NCBI RefSeq assembly: GCF_013402915.1
Contig: NC_050725.1
Coordinates: 434,001 to 498,000 of the forward strand
From: Zygotorulaspora mrakii
Taxonomy: Eukaryota; Ascomycota; Saccharomycetes; Saccharomycetales; Saccharomycetaceae
DNA length: 64,000 nt
Reading direction: 5' to 3'
Shown here: positions 1-8,129 of the stretch, in pieces
How the letters are laid out: each line of letters opens with the position of its first letter
Position numbering within the stretch: the first letter of the stretch is position 1
Notes under the pieces: generated by a model
What the model saw: only the letters and a program-made list of their open reading frames with translations
Database searches by the model: none
Told to the model about the DNA's origin: nothing
Position numbers and translations under genes: made by a program

Positions 1-805
1 TGGTAAAATTGAGTACCGTATTGAAGCACCCTTTTTCATAATCAAGTTGAGTGATCCGGGGAGACTAAATTCTCTGGCCGGTAATGACTACTTATATCTG
101 GCGCAATTATTAGAAAAGGCGGATGAGGATGATTGTGTGTATTTCACTGTTTTGCAGAGCAGCGGAAGATTCTTCTCGAGCGGCGCTGATTATCTCTCCA
201 TAGGTAAGGCTCAGGAGACTAACAAAAGTGAACCCGAGCTGAATAAGTGGCTAAGCAACTTTGTTTCTCGTAATGTTTACGTTACAGATATGTTCACGAG
301 GCACCGAAAGATTCTCATTTGTTGTTTGAATGGGCCGGCCATAGGGCTGAGCGCTGCGCTGTGTGCACTCTGTGATATAGTGTACTCGATGAATGAAAAC
401 GTGTATCTGTTGTTCCCGTTTGCGTCTCTTGGGCTTGTCACAGAAGGTGCCACGTCAGTAACACTGCCTCTGAAGCTAGGGAATAATGCAACGTACCAGG
501 CGTTGATGTTCAACGAGCCTATCAAGTACGACAAATTGAAGGGTAGTGTAATAACAAAAAATTATGGACTGAATGATACGGAAAAGTTCAATACCGCAGT
601 CATGGACGAGTTGCGACAAAAAACCAATCATTTGTATCTACCCAGCATTCTAGGAATCAAGAAGTTGCTCATGATTAACATCCGAGATCAATTGGAGCGG
701 GCTAACGCGGTGGAAGTTAATGATGCGTTGAAATGCTGGGTGAAAGGTGAGCCTCAAAAAAGATTCAAGGAGTTAAGTCTAAAGCAGCGGAAACATAAAC
801 TTTGA
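1..805 (+). CDS. ECI1: ECI1-like peroxisomal delta3,delta2-enoyl-CoA isomerase, 5'-partial
   Basis: Peroxisomal isomerase that moves double bonds from position 3 to position 2 so that unsaturated fatty acids can enter beta-oxidation. The frame is open from base 2 to the left edge, with 267 residues visible and no ATG at the first conserved residues, so the start lies just outside the window, probably fewer than ten codons away. Crotonase-fold motifs are present: SSGAD (oxyanion-hole region), CCLNGPAIGLSAAL, and the TEGATSVTLP segment carrying the expected catalytic glutamate. The C-terminus QRKHKL is a PTS1-type tripeptide (HKL), close to the HRL I recall for S. cerevisiae Eci1. It converges on the next gene with only 36 bp between stop codons. 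The SSGAD motif, the tail and its place beside the YLR283W homologue make it ECI1 rather than DCI1. Confidence 0.9.
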   Translation, partial: GKIEYRIEAPFFIIKLSDPGRLNSLAGNDYLYLAQLLEKADEDDCVYFTVLQSSGRFFSSGADYLSIGKAQETNKSEPELNKWLSNFVSRNVYVTDMFTRHRKILICCLNGPAIGLSAALCALCDIVYSMNENVYLLFPFASLGLVTEGATSVTLPLKLGNNATYQALMFNEPIKYDKLKGSVITKNYGLNDTEKFNTAVMDELRQKTNHLYLPSILGIKKLLMINIRDQLERANAVEVNDALKCWVKGEPQKRFKELSLKQRKHKL

Positions 806-841
806 ATAAAATGCTGTGGTTCTTGGTGTTTTATGCCCCTA

Positions 842-1681
842 TCAGTTTTCGTCTTCCTCCTCTGTGTCTCCTTCGTCGCGATCACCTTCTTCTGGGTTCA
901 CTGTGTGTAAAGTCACTTGAACGGGTACATTGGATGCAGCAACTCTTCGAGAAAAACTTGCACCTCCCATTATCATGAAAACAAGCACAAGTATAGCCAG
1001 GAGACCTGATCTGGTGGTTTGCCATCTAAAGTTTTCAATGTCAGATCTAGTATTGCCTAGAATTTTTGTTGTGATCTTGTGCGAACAATTATTCAATTCC
1101 ATTTTTATTTGCTTCTGTAGGAGCGTATTTTCGATTTTTTGATTATTGAAATCAACTTTCGAATCTTTCTGCAATAGGTTTATTATCATCTCATTGATTT
1201 CATCATGCAATGAGTCAACATCTCTTAATAATTTCATTAGTTGCAGATGTTGATCATTCAGCTGCGACTCTCTTGAATTTTGTATAGCAAACTTTAGCTC
1301 AGTTTCTGCAGCATGGAATAAATGTGATTGGTTTTCTAGCTCCATGTTTTTGAGATATTTTTTATTGTAGGATGAATAGAATTCATCATTCAATATTTCC
1401 AGCAATAAGGCAACAATCGATTCGCTTTGCTTCGAATGGAATCCATTGGAAGTGAGTATATCCTGATACTTCATGGTATTTAGCTGGTTTTGAGCTCTGG
1501 TACTGGTGGCACAGCTCTGTATTTTGAGCTGTTCAGACATATTTAGAAGATCATCACGATCGGGCAATTTGATGGGATTTGCCCTGTTCTTGTCATTGAA
1601 AAGGGCCTTTTGTAGCACCATACCCATGGTTGAAAACCTCTTGCATTTAGGTCGTACTGCATGTCCAATGGCTCGCAACAT
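842..1681 (-). CDS. Mitochondrial coiled-coil membrane protein, YLR283W family (DUF1640/CCDC90-like)
   Basis: A 279-residue protein that I assign to the DUF1640/CCDC90 family by its layout and by position. It has a basic, Arg/Ser-containing N-terminus without acidic residues (LRAIGHAVRPKCKRFSTMG) that suits a mitochondrial presequence. A long charged helical region of about 100-220 follows, then one hydrophobic segment near residues 226-242 (GLLAILVLVFMIMGGAS) and a very acidic tail (EEGDRDEGDTEEEDEN). Members in animals (MCUR1, CCDC90B) are inner-membrane proteins; the yeast protein's function is not established. The start is the ATG at 1681-1679, 136 bp from the divergent RSO55 start. The neighbours match S. 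cerevisiae, where YLR283W lies between ECI1 and RSO55. The family call is firm; a molecular function should not be inferred. Confidence 0.82.
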   Translation of the reverse strand: MLRAIGHAVRPKCKRFSTMGMVLQKALFNDKNRANPIKLPDRDDLLNMSEQLKIQSCATSTRAQNQLNTMKYQDILTSNGFHSKQSESIVALLLEILNDEFYSSYNKKYLKNMELENQSHLFHAAETELKFAIQNSRESQLNDQHLQLMKLLRDVDSLHDEINEMIINLLQKDSKVDFNNQKIENTLLQKQIKMELNNCSHKITTKILGNTRSDIENFRWQTTRSGLLAILVLVFMIMGGASFSRRVAASNVPVQVTLHTVNPEEGDRDEGDTEEEDEN

Positions 1682-1817
1682 TGATCTTTATGATCTTGAA
1701 TAATGTATTTTCTTCTTTATCTGTTTTTTCACAACAAATTAAGATATGTTCCTTTTTTGTACATTAACCTTAGATATTACTCGAAGTAACGAATGAACAA
1801 TAACAAGAACCAAGCAT

Positions 1818-2276
1818 ATGATACGTAGATTCAGCCTGATCTCAGCATGTTTGATCAAGAAGAATAAGCTACCACCGAGGCCTAAATTTACGAGAGAGCT
1901 CGAGTTCGAATGTGAGGAGAAATTCTTGCATGGTGGTAGAGGCCCGGGTGGTCAAAAGATTAACAAATGTAACTCGAAAGTTCAATTAAAGCACCTTCAA
2001 ACTGGAATTGTGGTAACATGCCAAGAAACAAGGTCGAGAGAGAACAACAGAAAAATAGCCCGCGAAAAGATGGCATTAGAATTAGAGCGGCTTCAGAACA
2101 ATACAGATTTAACTAGAAGAGAGCATGCGATATATGAATGGACAAGGCAGGGCAAGCGGGCAAAGGTAAAGAGGAGTAAATCGAAACATATGGAACACCA
2201 AGAAAAGAGGCAACTAGCCAAAGATGAACAGCAACAAATAGAGCAACAAATCCTGCAAACCATCCTCGACAAATAG
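1818..2276 (+). CDS. RSO55: Mitochondrial class I release-factor-like protein (RF-1 domain)
   Basis: A small protein of 152 residues with the GGQ loop of class I peptide release factors in the segment GGRGPGGQKINK (GGQ at residues 44-46), followed by the basic helix typical of the ICT1/C12orf65 group. It lacks the codon-recognition domains of full release factors. Family members act on stalled mitochondrial ribosomes; the S. cerevisiae homologue YLR281C/RSO55 is associated with respiratory growth. The N-terminus (IRRFSLISACLIKK) looks like a short mitochondrial presequence. The C-terminal third is Lys/Arg- and Gln-rich, as expected for rRNA contact. The ATG at 1818 is the first in frame. The stop codon is followed after only 2 bp by the start of the next gene on the same strand. 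Confidence 0.9.
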   Translation: MIRRFSLISACLIKKNKLPPRPKFTRELEFECEEKFLHGGRGPGGQKINKCNSKVQLKHLQTGIVVTCQETRSRENNRKIAREKMALELERLQNNTDLTRREHAIYEWTRQGKRAKVKRSKSKHMEHQEKRQLAKDEQQQIEQQILQTILDK

Positions 2277-2278
2277 CT

Positions 2279-3091
2279 ATGGGAGATCATATTACGTTTC
2301 GTATCAAAGGAGGCCTATTTCTCATCACACTTAATGATCCCTTAAAATTAAACTCACTAAGTTTTGAAGACTTTAATTACATTGCATCCCTATTAGAGCA
2401 ATCTGAACGTTGTGCAAAATGCTGCTTCACTGTAATCCAGAGTACAGGAACACACTTTTCAGCAGGTGGGAAAATTGAAGCGGTAACTGCTGGCAGTCAA
2501 CTGGGAACCGGTGAACTTATAGAAGAAATTTGTGCACCTAATGTTTATGTGGCCAATACCTTTGCAACTCATTCAAAGCCCCTGATATGTTGTTTGAACG
2601 GACCCGCAGTTGGTCTCGCTGCTTCAATGGTGTTGTTGTGTGACATAGTATTCGCTGTCAACAGCTCTGTTTATCTGAGTTTTCCCTTTAGTGCCCTCGG
2701 TTTTGTACCGGAACTGTCCAGTTCCGTTACATTACCTTGGAAGTTAGGACAAAATGCCAGCTATGAGCACCTCATCTTCAGCACCCCAATTTATTTCCGA
2801 GAATTGTATGAAAGTGGAATACTCAGTAAAAATTTCGATATTGATTCTTCAGAGAAGGATGCTTCTAAGAGGTTCAACGAGGAGTGTAATCGTGTGCTGA
2901 AACCCTTTTGCGGGACACCGGCAACGTTGCAGGACATCAAGACCATACTTTCCTCCTCGCAACTACAGCACCACAGTTGGTTAATAAAGGCACAGGCGGA
3001 TGAGGTGGCCACAACCTTGCCATTTTGGGTAAACGGCGAGCCGTTCAAAAGATTTCGCAAATTATTGAGTCGGAAGCGCTCGAAACTCTGA
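2279..3091 (+). CDS. DCI1: DCI1-like peroxisomal enoyl-CoA isomerase/hydratase-family protein
   Basis: A second crotonase-fold paralogue of 270 residues, ending in RKRSKL, an ideal PTS1 (SKL), so it should be peroxisomal. It resembles S. cerevisiae Dci1 more than Eci1: SAGGK replaces SSGAD, and the phrases LNSLSFEDF, NVYVANTFATH, IFSTPIYFREL and TLPFWVNGEPFKRF match Dci1 as I remember it. The glutamate in GFVPELSSSVTLP aligns with the catalytic Glu of Eci1. Dci1's enzymatic role in vivo is uncertain, so call it isomerase family. The start is well supported: the distance from Met1 to the conserved core equals that in Dci1. This puts the ATG 2 bp after the RSO55 stop, so any private promoter lies inside RSO55. 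It sits on the YSH1 side, as DCI1 sits beside SYC1 in S. cerevisiae. Confidence 0.87.
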   Translation: MGDHITFRIKGGLFLITLNDPLKLNSLSFEDFNYIASLLEQSERCAKCCFTVIQSTGTHFSAGGKIEAVTAGSQLGTGELIEEICAPNVYVANTFATHSKPLICCLNGPAVGLAASMVLLCDIVFAVNSSVYLSFPFSALGFVPELSSSVTLPWKLGQNASYEHLIFSTPIYFRELYESGILSKNFDIDSSEKDASKRFNEECNRVLKPFCGTPATLQDIKTILSSSQLQHHSWLIKAQADEVATTLPFWVNGEPFKRFRKLLSRKRSKL

Positions 3092-4098
3092 ACTGAAAAT
3101 TTGCTGCTTAACTAAGTGACTATTTATTGTTACGAATTATTTTTAAAACCGGTCCTTTTGTGACGCTTTCGCCACCAGAGCATATATATGACCCTTGATA
3201 CTTTACATATGGGAATATTATCATGTAATTTCACTCAAGATTTCACCAGGAAGTAACCTGGCAGCTGAATGGAAAATGCCACGATTCGTTACTCTGCAAC
3301 TTTGTATCTCTCTCGTTTAACAGAGAGCGCGTGGTTTAGTACTCGAACTCAACACGAGCTCAGCAATTAATCGTAAACCCTAGGTTAAGCCGCCTTCCCA
3401 AGAAATATTACTTTCGACCCATGCCTGCTGGTGCTATATAAGCAAGGTTTGAGGATTCGTTTAACCTCGTTTCAGTCGCCAATGTTACTGTCGTGTCTGT
3501 CTTGATGCCTTTTAATTGAACATTTCTTGCTGTATATTACACCTACAAGTCGGCTTGTCTACGTTAGAAAATGACATTTAGCAAAATATGAACGGAAAGG
3601 AAGTTTTCCCATAATGTAAATTGTGGCAAAGTGTACCTCCTGTTATACCTGATCTGGCGCTTGCAAAGGTTCTATCACAGATCCCAACCTTCGTAGCGAT
3701 ACTTATTCACAATTCTTTTCATGATAGGGCCAAAACGTATAAACAGCAAGCCATTCGCCATTTCCTGAACCGTTGAGGTGTATAGAATGCGCGTACAAGA
3801 CTCTGACATGCATTGTGCTTGTGTAAAGAATACTTTGAGTTTTGGAGCACGTCCCGTTGATTTTGCTCGCGCGACTTCCTCAAAAGCGAGGATATTGAAA
3901 AACAACACTAAAAGTAACTTACTGGTCTTTGACAAAAGTCGGTAAATATTCCAAGGAGGGCTTACTTCGTTTGATTTTAGAATAGTGCCATATTCTTTAA
4001 GATTTACTCTCTTTCTATTGACGTAAGAAGAGCTGTAAAATCGATAACCCGCCTTGCTAGGAACACTTATTGGAGCTGGGATCTAGTTCACTTCTTGC
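3092..4098. other. Intergenic region upstream of the YLR278C homologue
   Basis: About 1 kb with no convincing gene. A TATA-like TATATAAG occurs at 3435-3442, some 650 bp before the next start codon, and several very short ATG-initiated frames follow it. A long 5' leader or an unannotated transcript is possible. An 86-codon frame on the minus strand (3675-3935) begins at TTG and has no family resemblance, so I do not call it a gene. Confidence 0.5.
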
Positions 4099-7000
4099 AT
4101 GGCGGTCATGGGACGTCCAAAAAAAGATGTTAGCGAGGAGAATATGCGACGATTTCAGAAGGAGTTGGAGCTAGCGGGCGAGGACAGTAATTCTCTATTA
4201 GTTGACAAAAAGGGACGCTCCAGGGCATGTCTCCTGTGTCGTCGCAGAAAACAAAAGTGTGATCATAAGCAGCCCAGTTGCACGACATGTCTGAAAGCCA
4301 ATGTGAAGTGTATTCAGCCCGCAAAATACGGAGCGGGAGATTATAGTAGTGATGTGAGCTCGCCAAGCTCTCTACCATCTTCATCGGTGTTAAGGGTCAA
4401 GCGAAATAAGAGCAATTCCAAAGCCGGTGCTTCGACGAGCTCAGGGTCTCCTATGCCAGGTGCGACTCTGTTGGGCCAGGAAGCAGCCCCCATGACCTCC
4501 AAAGCAATCAACACTGCTCCTACAACTGAAAATGCCGAAAATGGATTAGCTAAGCACACCCAGTATGTTTCTTTTCTAGAAAATAAAATTAAACTGTTAG
4601 AGTCCTTTGTTCAACCCCAAATACCGCTAAACCAACAATATCCAATACAATTCCAGCCTCAAGGCAATCCAAGTTTGCAAGCCAGTGCATCTATTCCTAA
4701 CAGTACTGCAGGTGAACTGAGACTTCCCACTCCAGCGGCTAACACTCAGAACAACCTCACGTTTTTTGTCAATAAAAGTTCGTTTCAGAAAGACTATGTT
4801 CCAGCTCTAGCATCAGATTCCTTAGATTCTATTGACTTCTCAAAGTGTATTTTTGCAAAATATAATTTGAAAGAGTTTTTGGATTATGATCCAGTTTTTG
4901 AGTTTGATGAAATTACTTCACGTTCATTTCTCGATATGTTTTTCAACCGATTGCAATTCAAATACCCGTTACTAGACGAACAAGAGATTTATGTCTTTCA
5001 TGAAGATTACATTAGAAACAGTATTCGTTCCTATTCTGACTGTGGCTTTCATTTCGCCTGCGGTAGAATGTGGTTAGTCTTTAGTATAAGCGCATGTCTT
5101 TGTATGACAACGGGAAAGTACCGGGGATTGCCTCCTGTGCGTTACTTCTCCACAGCAATTCGTCATATAACGAGGTGCGGCCAGAATCTAAATTACGTTC
5201 AACAAATCGAGCTTCTGACCTTGCTGGTATTGTATATCTTAAGAACAGATCGCGACTCTTCGGTCCTTTATGATATCATAAAAGATGTGATGTATATTAT
5301 CAAGGATAAATTGGCTGCAAATCAGTGGAATCCGAATGATCCATTCGCTCACAAGAGGCTAAGGTTATTTTGGTGTGTGTATTTACTGGAAAGGATGATT
5401 TGTGTAGCTGTTGGAAGGTCTTTTACAATTAAAGAGTCTGAAATCAATTTGCCACTATTCAATGAAAATTCCTTCAATACAAGACCAATGCCAGTTAGTA
5501 GTGCTTCACAAAATCAAACTCGCGGAGTTCATTTCATCAACCAATCCTTGAAGCTAAGAAGAATCGAATCACAATTTGTTGAAAAATTGAATATACTACC
5601 GCAACGGCAAAATAGGAAGGAATTGTTGAGGGAGCAACTTCCTCTTGTGAAAAAGTTTTTTCACGACTTGGAAGTTTGGAGATCAAGTTGTTCAAGCGAT
5701 AACGTTAAAAACTTCGAAAACGAGACTTTAAAATTGTATTATTATAGGTCGGTGAGGTTATTGATCCAACCATACCTGGAGTTTTTAGCTCCAGAGGATA
5801 GACTTTTCAAGGAGTGTCAAGCTGCTGCAGGTCAGATTTGTCAACTTTATAAGATTTTCCACCAAAAAACTCTTACGGGTCATTCAACACCTGCAGTTCA
5901 TACAGTTTTCGTTGCGGGTGTCACGTTAATATATTGTATGTGGTTAGCGAGGAATAATGATGACAAAAGAAGAAGAAAACTAGGTGATGCATCCAAACAT
6001 ACAAGGCCATTGATAAGTGCCAGTTTGTTTTCAACTATGGACGATTTGCGTGCCTGCTCAGTATGCCTATATGTCATGACAGAGAGGTCCAAGTTTGCTC
6101 GTATTTTTAGAGATACATTTGATCAATTGATGAGTGCCACCGTTGGAAACTTAATAGAGCGTTGTGGACCCGATTCATCAGAATTGATTTTCCTTTCACA
6201 GTCAAAGGTCAACGGCGGAACCAATGCATTTTCAAACGAGATACTTCCTAATAATACTGGGATGCCACCAGCCGTTGATAGAATCTTCGGCTCAAGACAG
6301 GCGGAGGAACATGTTGGATTTGTTGAAATATCACAGGTTGACCCTGAGGAACAGAAAGAACTTAAGAAAAAGCAAGGGGACCTAGAGAAAACATCAGTAC
6401 CGAAAAGCTTGTCACATCTACTGATAAAGGTTGAAAATCCCCACGAAAATGACCGAGGGAAGCTAAGCTCCTGCTGGCCACATGCTTCCGCAGCGCAATC
6501 GGAGGCTAAACAAATTGATTCTTTGGTCGAACAGGACGAAACCAATAATCAATATATAGTAAAGAAACCAACAACATCAGAAGAATCTGATTGGAGGTTA
6601 TTTCAACAACAGGCACTTTTGCAACAGCATTCAGCTCGACAAAATTTGCAGGCATGTCTGTCATCTTTAAAATACACTCAAAAGCAGGGCGATAGTTTGG
6701 CATTCGATAACTTTAAATCCTCCATAAGGCCAGCCGATCGTTCATCCAATATGACAAAAACTTTTATTGAAGATCATGTCAATAACAATGATTTGCAACC
6801 CAATTTGAACTCAGGATTGAAAGGAAATGAAATTGCATATAATCAAGGAAATGTCAATGAAATAGGTAATTGCGAGCAGAGTTCGGTCCAGGCATTGACT
6901 CCAATGGTCTCTAGTCAAAATGGAAGTCAAGAAAACTCTCCAGATTCCCTATTGAATGGTGGTATCTTATTTAACAATGGAACGCATAATATGATCAACA

Positions 7001-7407
7001 ACATATCCACATGGACAAAAGATTCTGTGGCCAACTTTCTCAGCGATGAGGTTCCGTTTCATGACATGTTTTGTGGTAAGCAAGATGGAACATCTATAAA
7101 TCAGCAGCAGCAGCAGTCTTCGATACAACCGCAGCCACAATTACCACATACGCAACAGCTTTATGCTAGTAATCTTTCGGTTTCATCAATAGCCGATAAT
7201 CGTATTCACAATACATATGAACCTCATAGTTTTCCGGAAACACCAGGAAACTCGGAACCTCACGATAAGATCTTTGAGGAAGTCAACATGGGTGGTGATC
7301 TGAAGGGCACTCACGAACAAAGGAAAGCACAGATACAGCTTCCCTCAACGACTTCAAAGGAGGATAAATTTTGGACTGTTAATGACGATTACGGCTTTTT
7401 GGCATGA
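4099..7407 (+). CDS. Zn(II)2Cys6 transcription factor, YLR278C orthologue
   Basis: Fungal zinc-cluster regulator of 1102 residues. The DNA-binding motif is C44-x2-C47-x6-C54-x6-C61-x2-C64-x6-C71 within RACLLCRRRKQKCDHKQPSC. It is followed by a linker, a probable dimerisation helix near residues 155-170 (YVSFLENKIKLLESFV) and a fungal-specific regulatory domain around 280-680. The C-terminal third is Asn/Gln/Ser-rich with a short CAG-coded glutamine run. S. cerevisiae YLR278C is longer (about 1340 residues) and poorly characterised. Translation may start at Met4 (base 4108), since MGRPKK is how I recall the S. cerevisiae protein beginning; MGRPKK is also AT-hook-like. It lies upstream of YSH1 in the same direction, as in S. 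cerevisiae. Target genes cannot be inferred from the sequence. Confidence 0.88.
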   Translation: MAVMGRPKKDVSEENMRRFQKELELAGEDSNSLLVDKKGRSRACLLCRRRKQKCDHKQPSCTTCLKANVKCIQPAKYGAGDYSSDVSSPSSLPSSSVLRVKRNKSNSKAGASTSSGSPMPGATLLGQEAAPMTSKAINTAPTTENAENGLAKHTQYVSFLENKIKLLESFVQPQIPLNQQYPIQFQPQGNPSLQASASIPNSTAGELRLPTPAANTQNNLTFFVNKSSFQKDYVPALASDSLDSIDFSKCIFAKYNLKEFLDYDPVFEFDEITSRSFLDMFFNRLQFKYPLLDEQEIYVFHEDYIRNSIRSYSDCGFHFACGRMWLVFSISACLCMTTGKYRGLPPVRYFSTAIRHITRCGQNLNYVQQIELLTLLVLYILRTDRDSSVLYDIIKDVMYIIKDKLAANQWNPNDPFAHKRLRLFWCVYLLERMICVAVGRSFTIKESEINLPLFNENSFNTRPMPVSSASQNQTRGVHFINQSLKLRRIESQFVEKLNILPQRQNRKELLREQLPLVKKFFHDLEVWRSSCSSDNVKNFENETLKLYYYRSVRLLIQPYLEFLAPEDRLFKECQAAAGQICQLYKIFHQKTLTGHSTPAVHTVFVAGVTLIYCMWLARNNDDKRRRKLGDASKHTRPLISASLFSTMDDLRACSVCLYVMTERSKFARIFRDTFDQLMSATVGNLIERCGPDSSELIFLSQSKVNGGTNAFSNEILPNNTGMPPAVDRIFGSRQAEEHVGFVEISQVDPEEQKELKKKQGDLEKTSVPKSLSHLLIKVENPHENDRGKLSSCWPHASAAQSEAKQIDSLVEQDETNNQYIVKKPTTSEESDWRLFQQQALLQQHSARQNLQACLSSLKYTQKQGDSLAFDNFKSSIRPADRSSNMTKTFIEDHVNNNDLQPNLNSGLKGNEIAYNQGNVNEIGNCEQSSVQALTPMVSSQNGSQENSPDSLLNGGILFNNGTHNMINNISTWTKDSVANFLSDEVPFHDMFCGKQDGTSINQQQQQSSIQPQPQLPHTQQLYASNLSVSSIADNRIHNTYEPHSFPETPGNSEPHDKIFEEVNMGGDLKGTHEQRKAQIQLPSTTSKEDKFWTVNDDYGFLA

Positions 7408-8129
7408 TCGAATATGTCTCATATCTTTCATGTGCAAATATTGGACAAAATGGTTCCACAATTGGCATCGGTGAAACCTTTTTTTACTAAAATACCAGGT
7501 GCAGCGGTAGTGTTTCGAACATATGGTTATCCCAAATGGAACTATATTAATGGTGTATAGCAATAGATAATAGCATTTTTTGACGGTTTTATATTATGAG
7601 TATTATCACTAACTCTTGCAATCCCGTTACATGTGATAGAATCACCTTTTTTTTTCTAAAAATCATCAAAAGTGATGAATCTGTTCAAAATACGAAATGC
7701 TTGAAGGACCCATTAAAGGCAACTTGTCAGTTTTCGTGCGATAGCATTGTAAGTTAGCTCTTTTGTTATATACAGGTACAGCTCGAATTTTGAGAGTTAC
7801 TAACTTTTGTTATTTTCCACTAAAATTCCTCGAAACTTTCCCTTTTTGGAGTTCTCACTTACCTTCTAGATTTCTTCATTTTGTCAAGCATTACATATTA
7901 GGTTGATTTTTTTTGCCTTGCTTTCTGTGACAACTGATACTTTTGGGATCCTTTTTTAAGCACATATTTCAATATTTGCGTTACCTCTTTTTGAGTAGAC
8001 TTTAGAACTTCGGGTATTATACGGGACACTTCTAACATAACCGGAAGATCAAGGAGAAATAGTACTTGAGAGGAAGAATTCAGGAGCTCATATCACAATC
8101 TCTGATCAGTTAAAGTATCCTTTGGAAAG
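7408..8129. other. Intergenic region between the YLR278C homologue and YSH1
   Basis: About 720 bp holding the 3' end of the upstream gene and the promoter of YSH1, both on the plus strand. It is AT-rich with several T-runs. I see no RNA gene, repeat or conserved ORF; frames here are short and unlike known proteins. Confidence 0.5.

Noticed and set aside
3675..3935. 86-codon minus-strand frame upstream of the YLR278C homologue
   Set aside because: It begins at TTG, has no recognisable family and lies in a promoter region. A GTAAGT near its start has no matching branch site.
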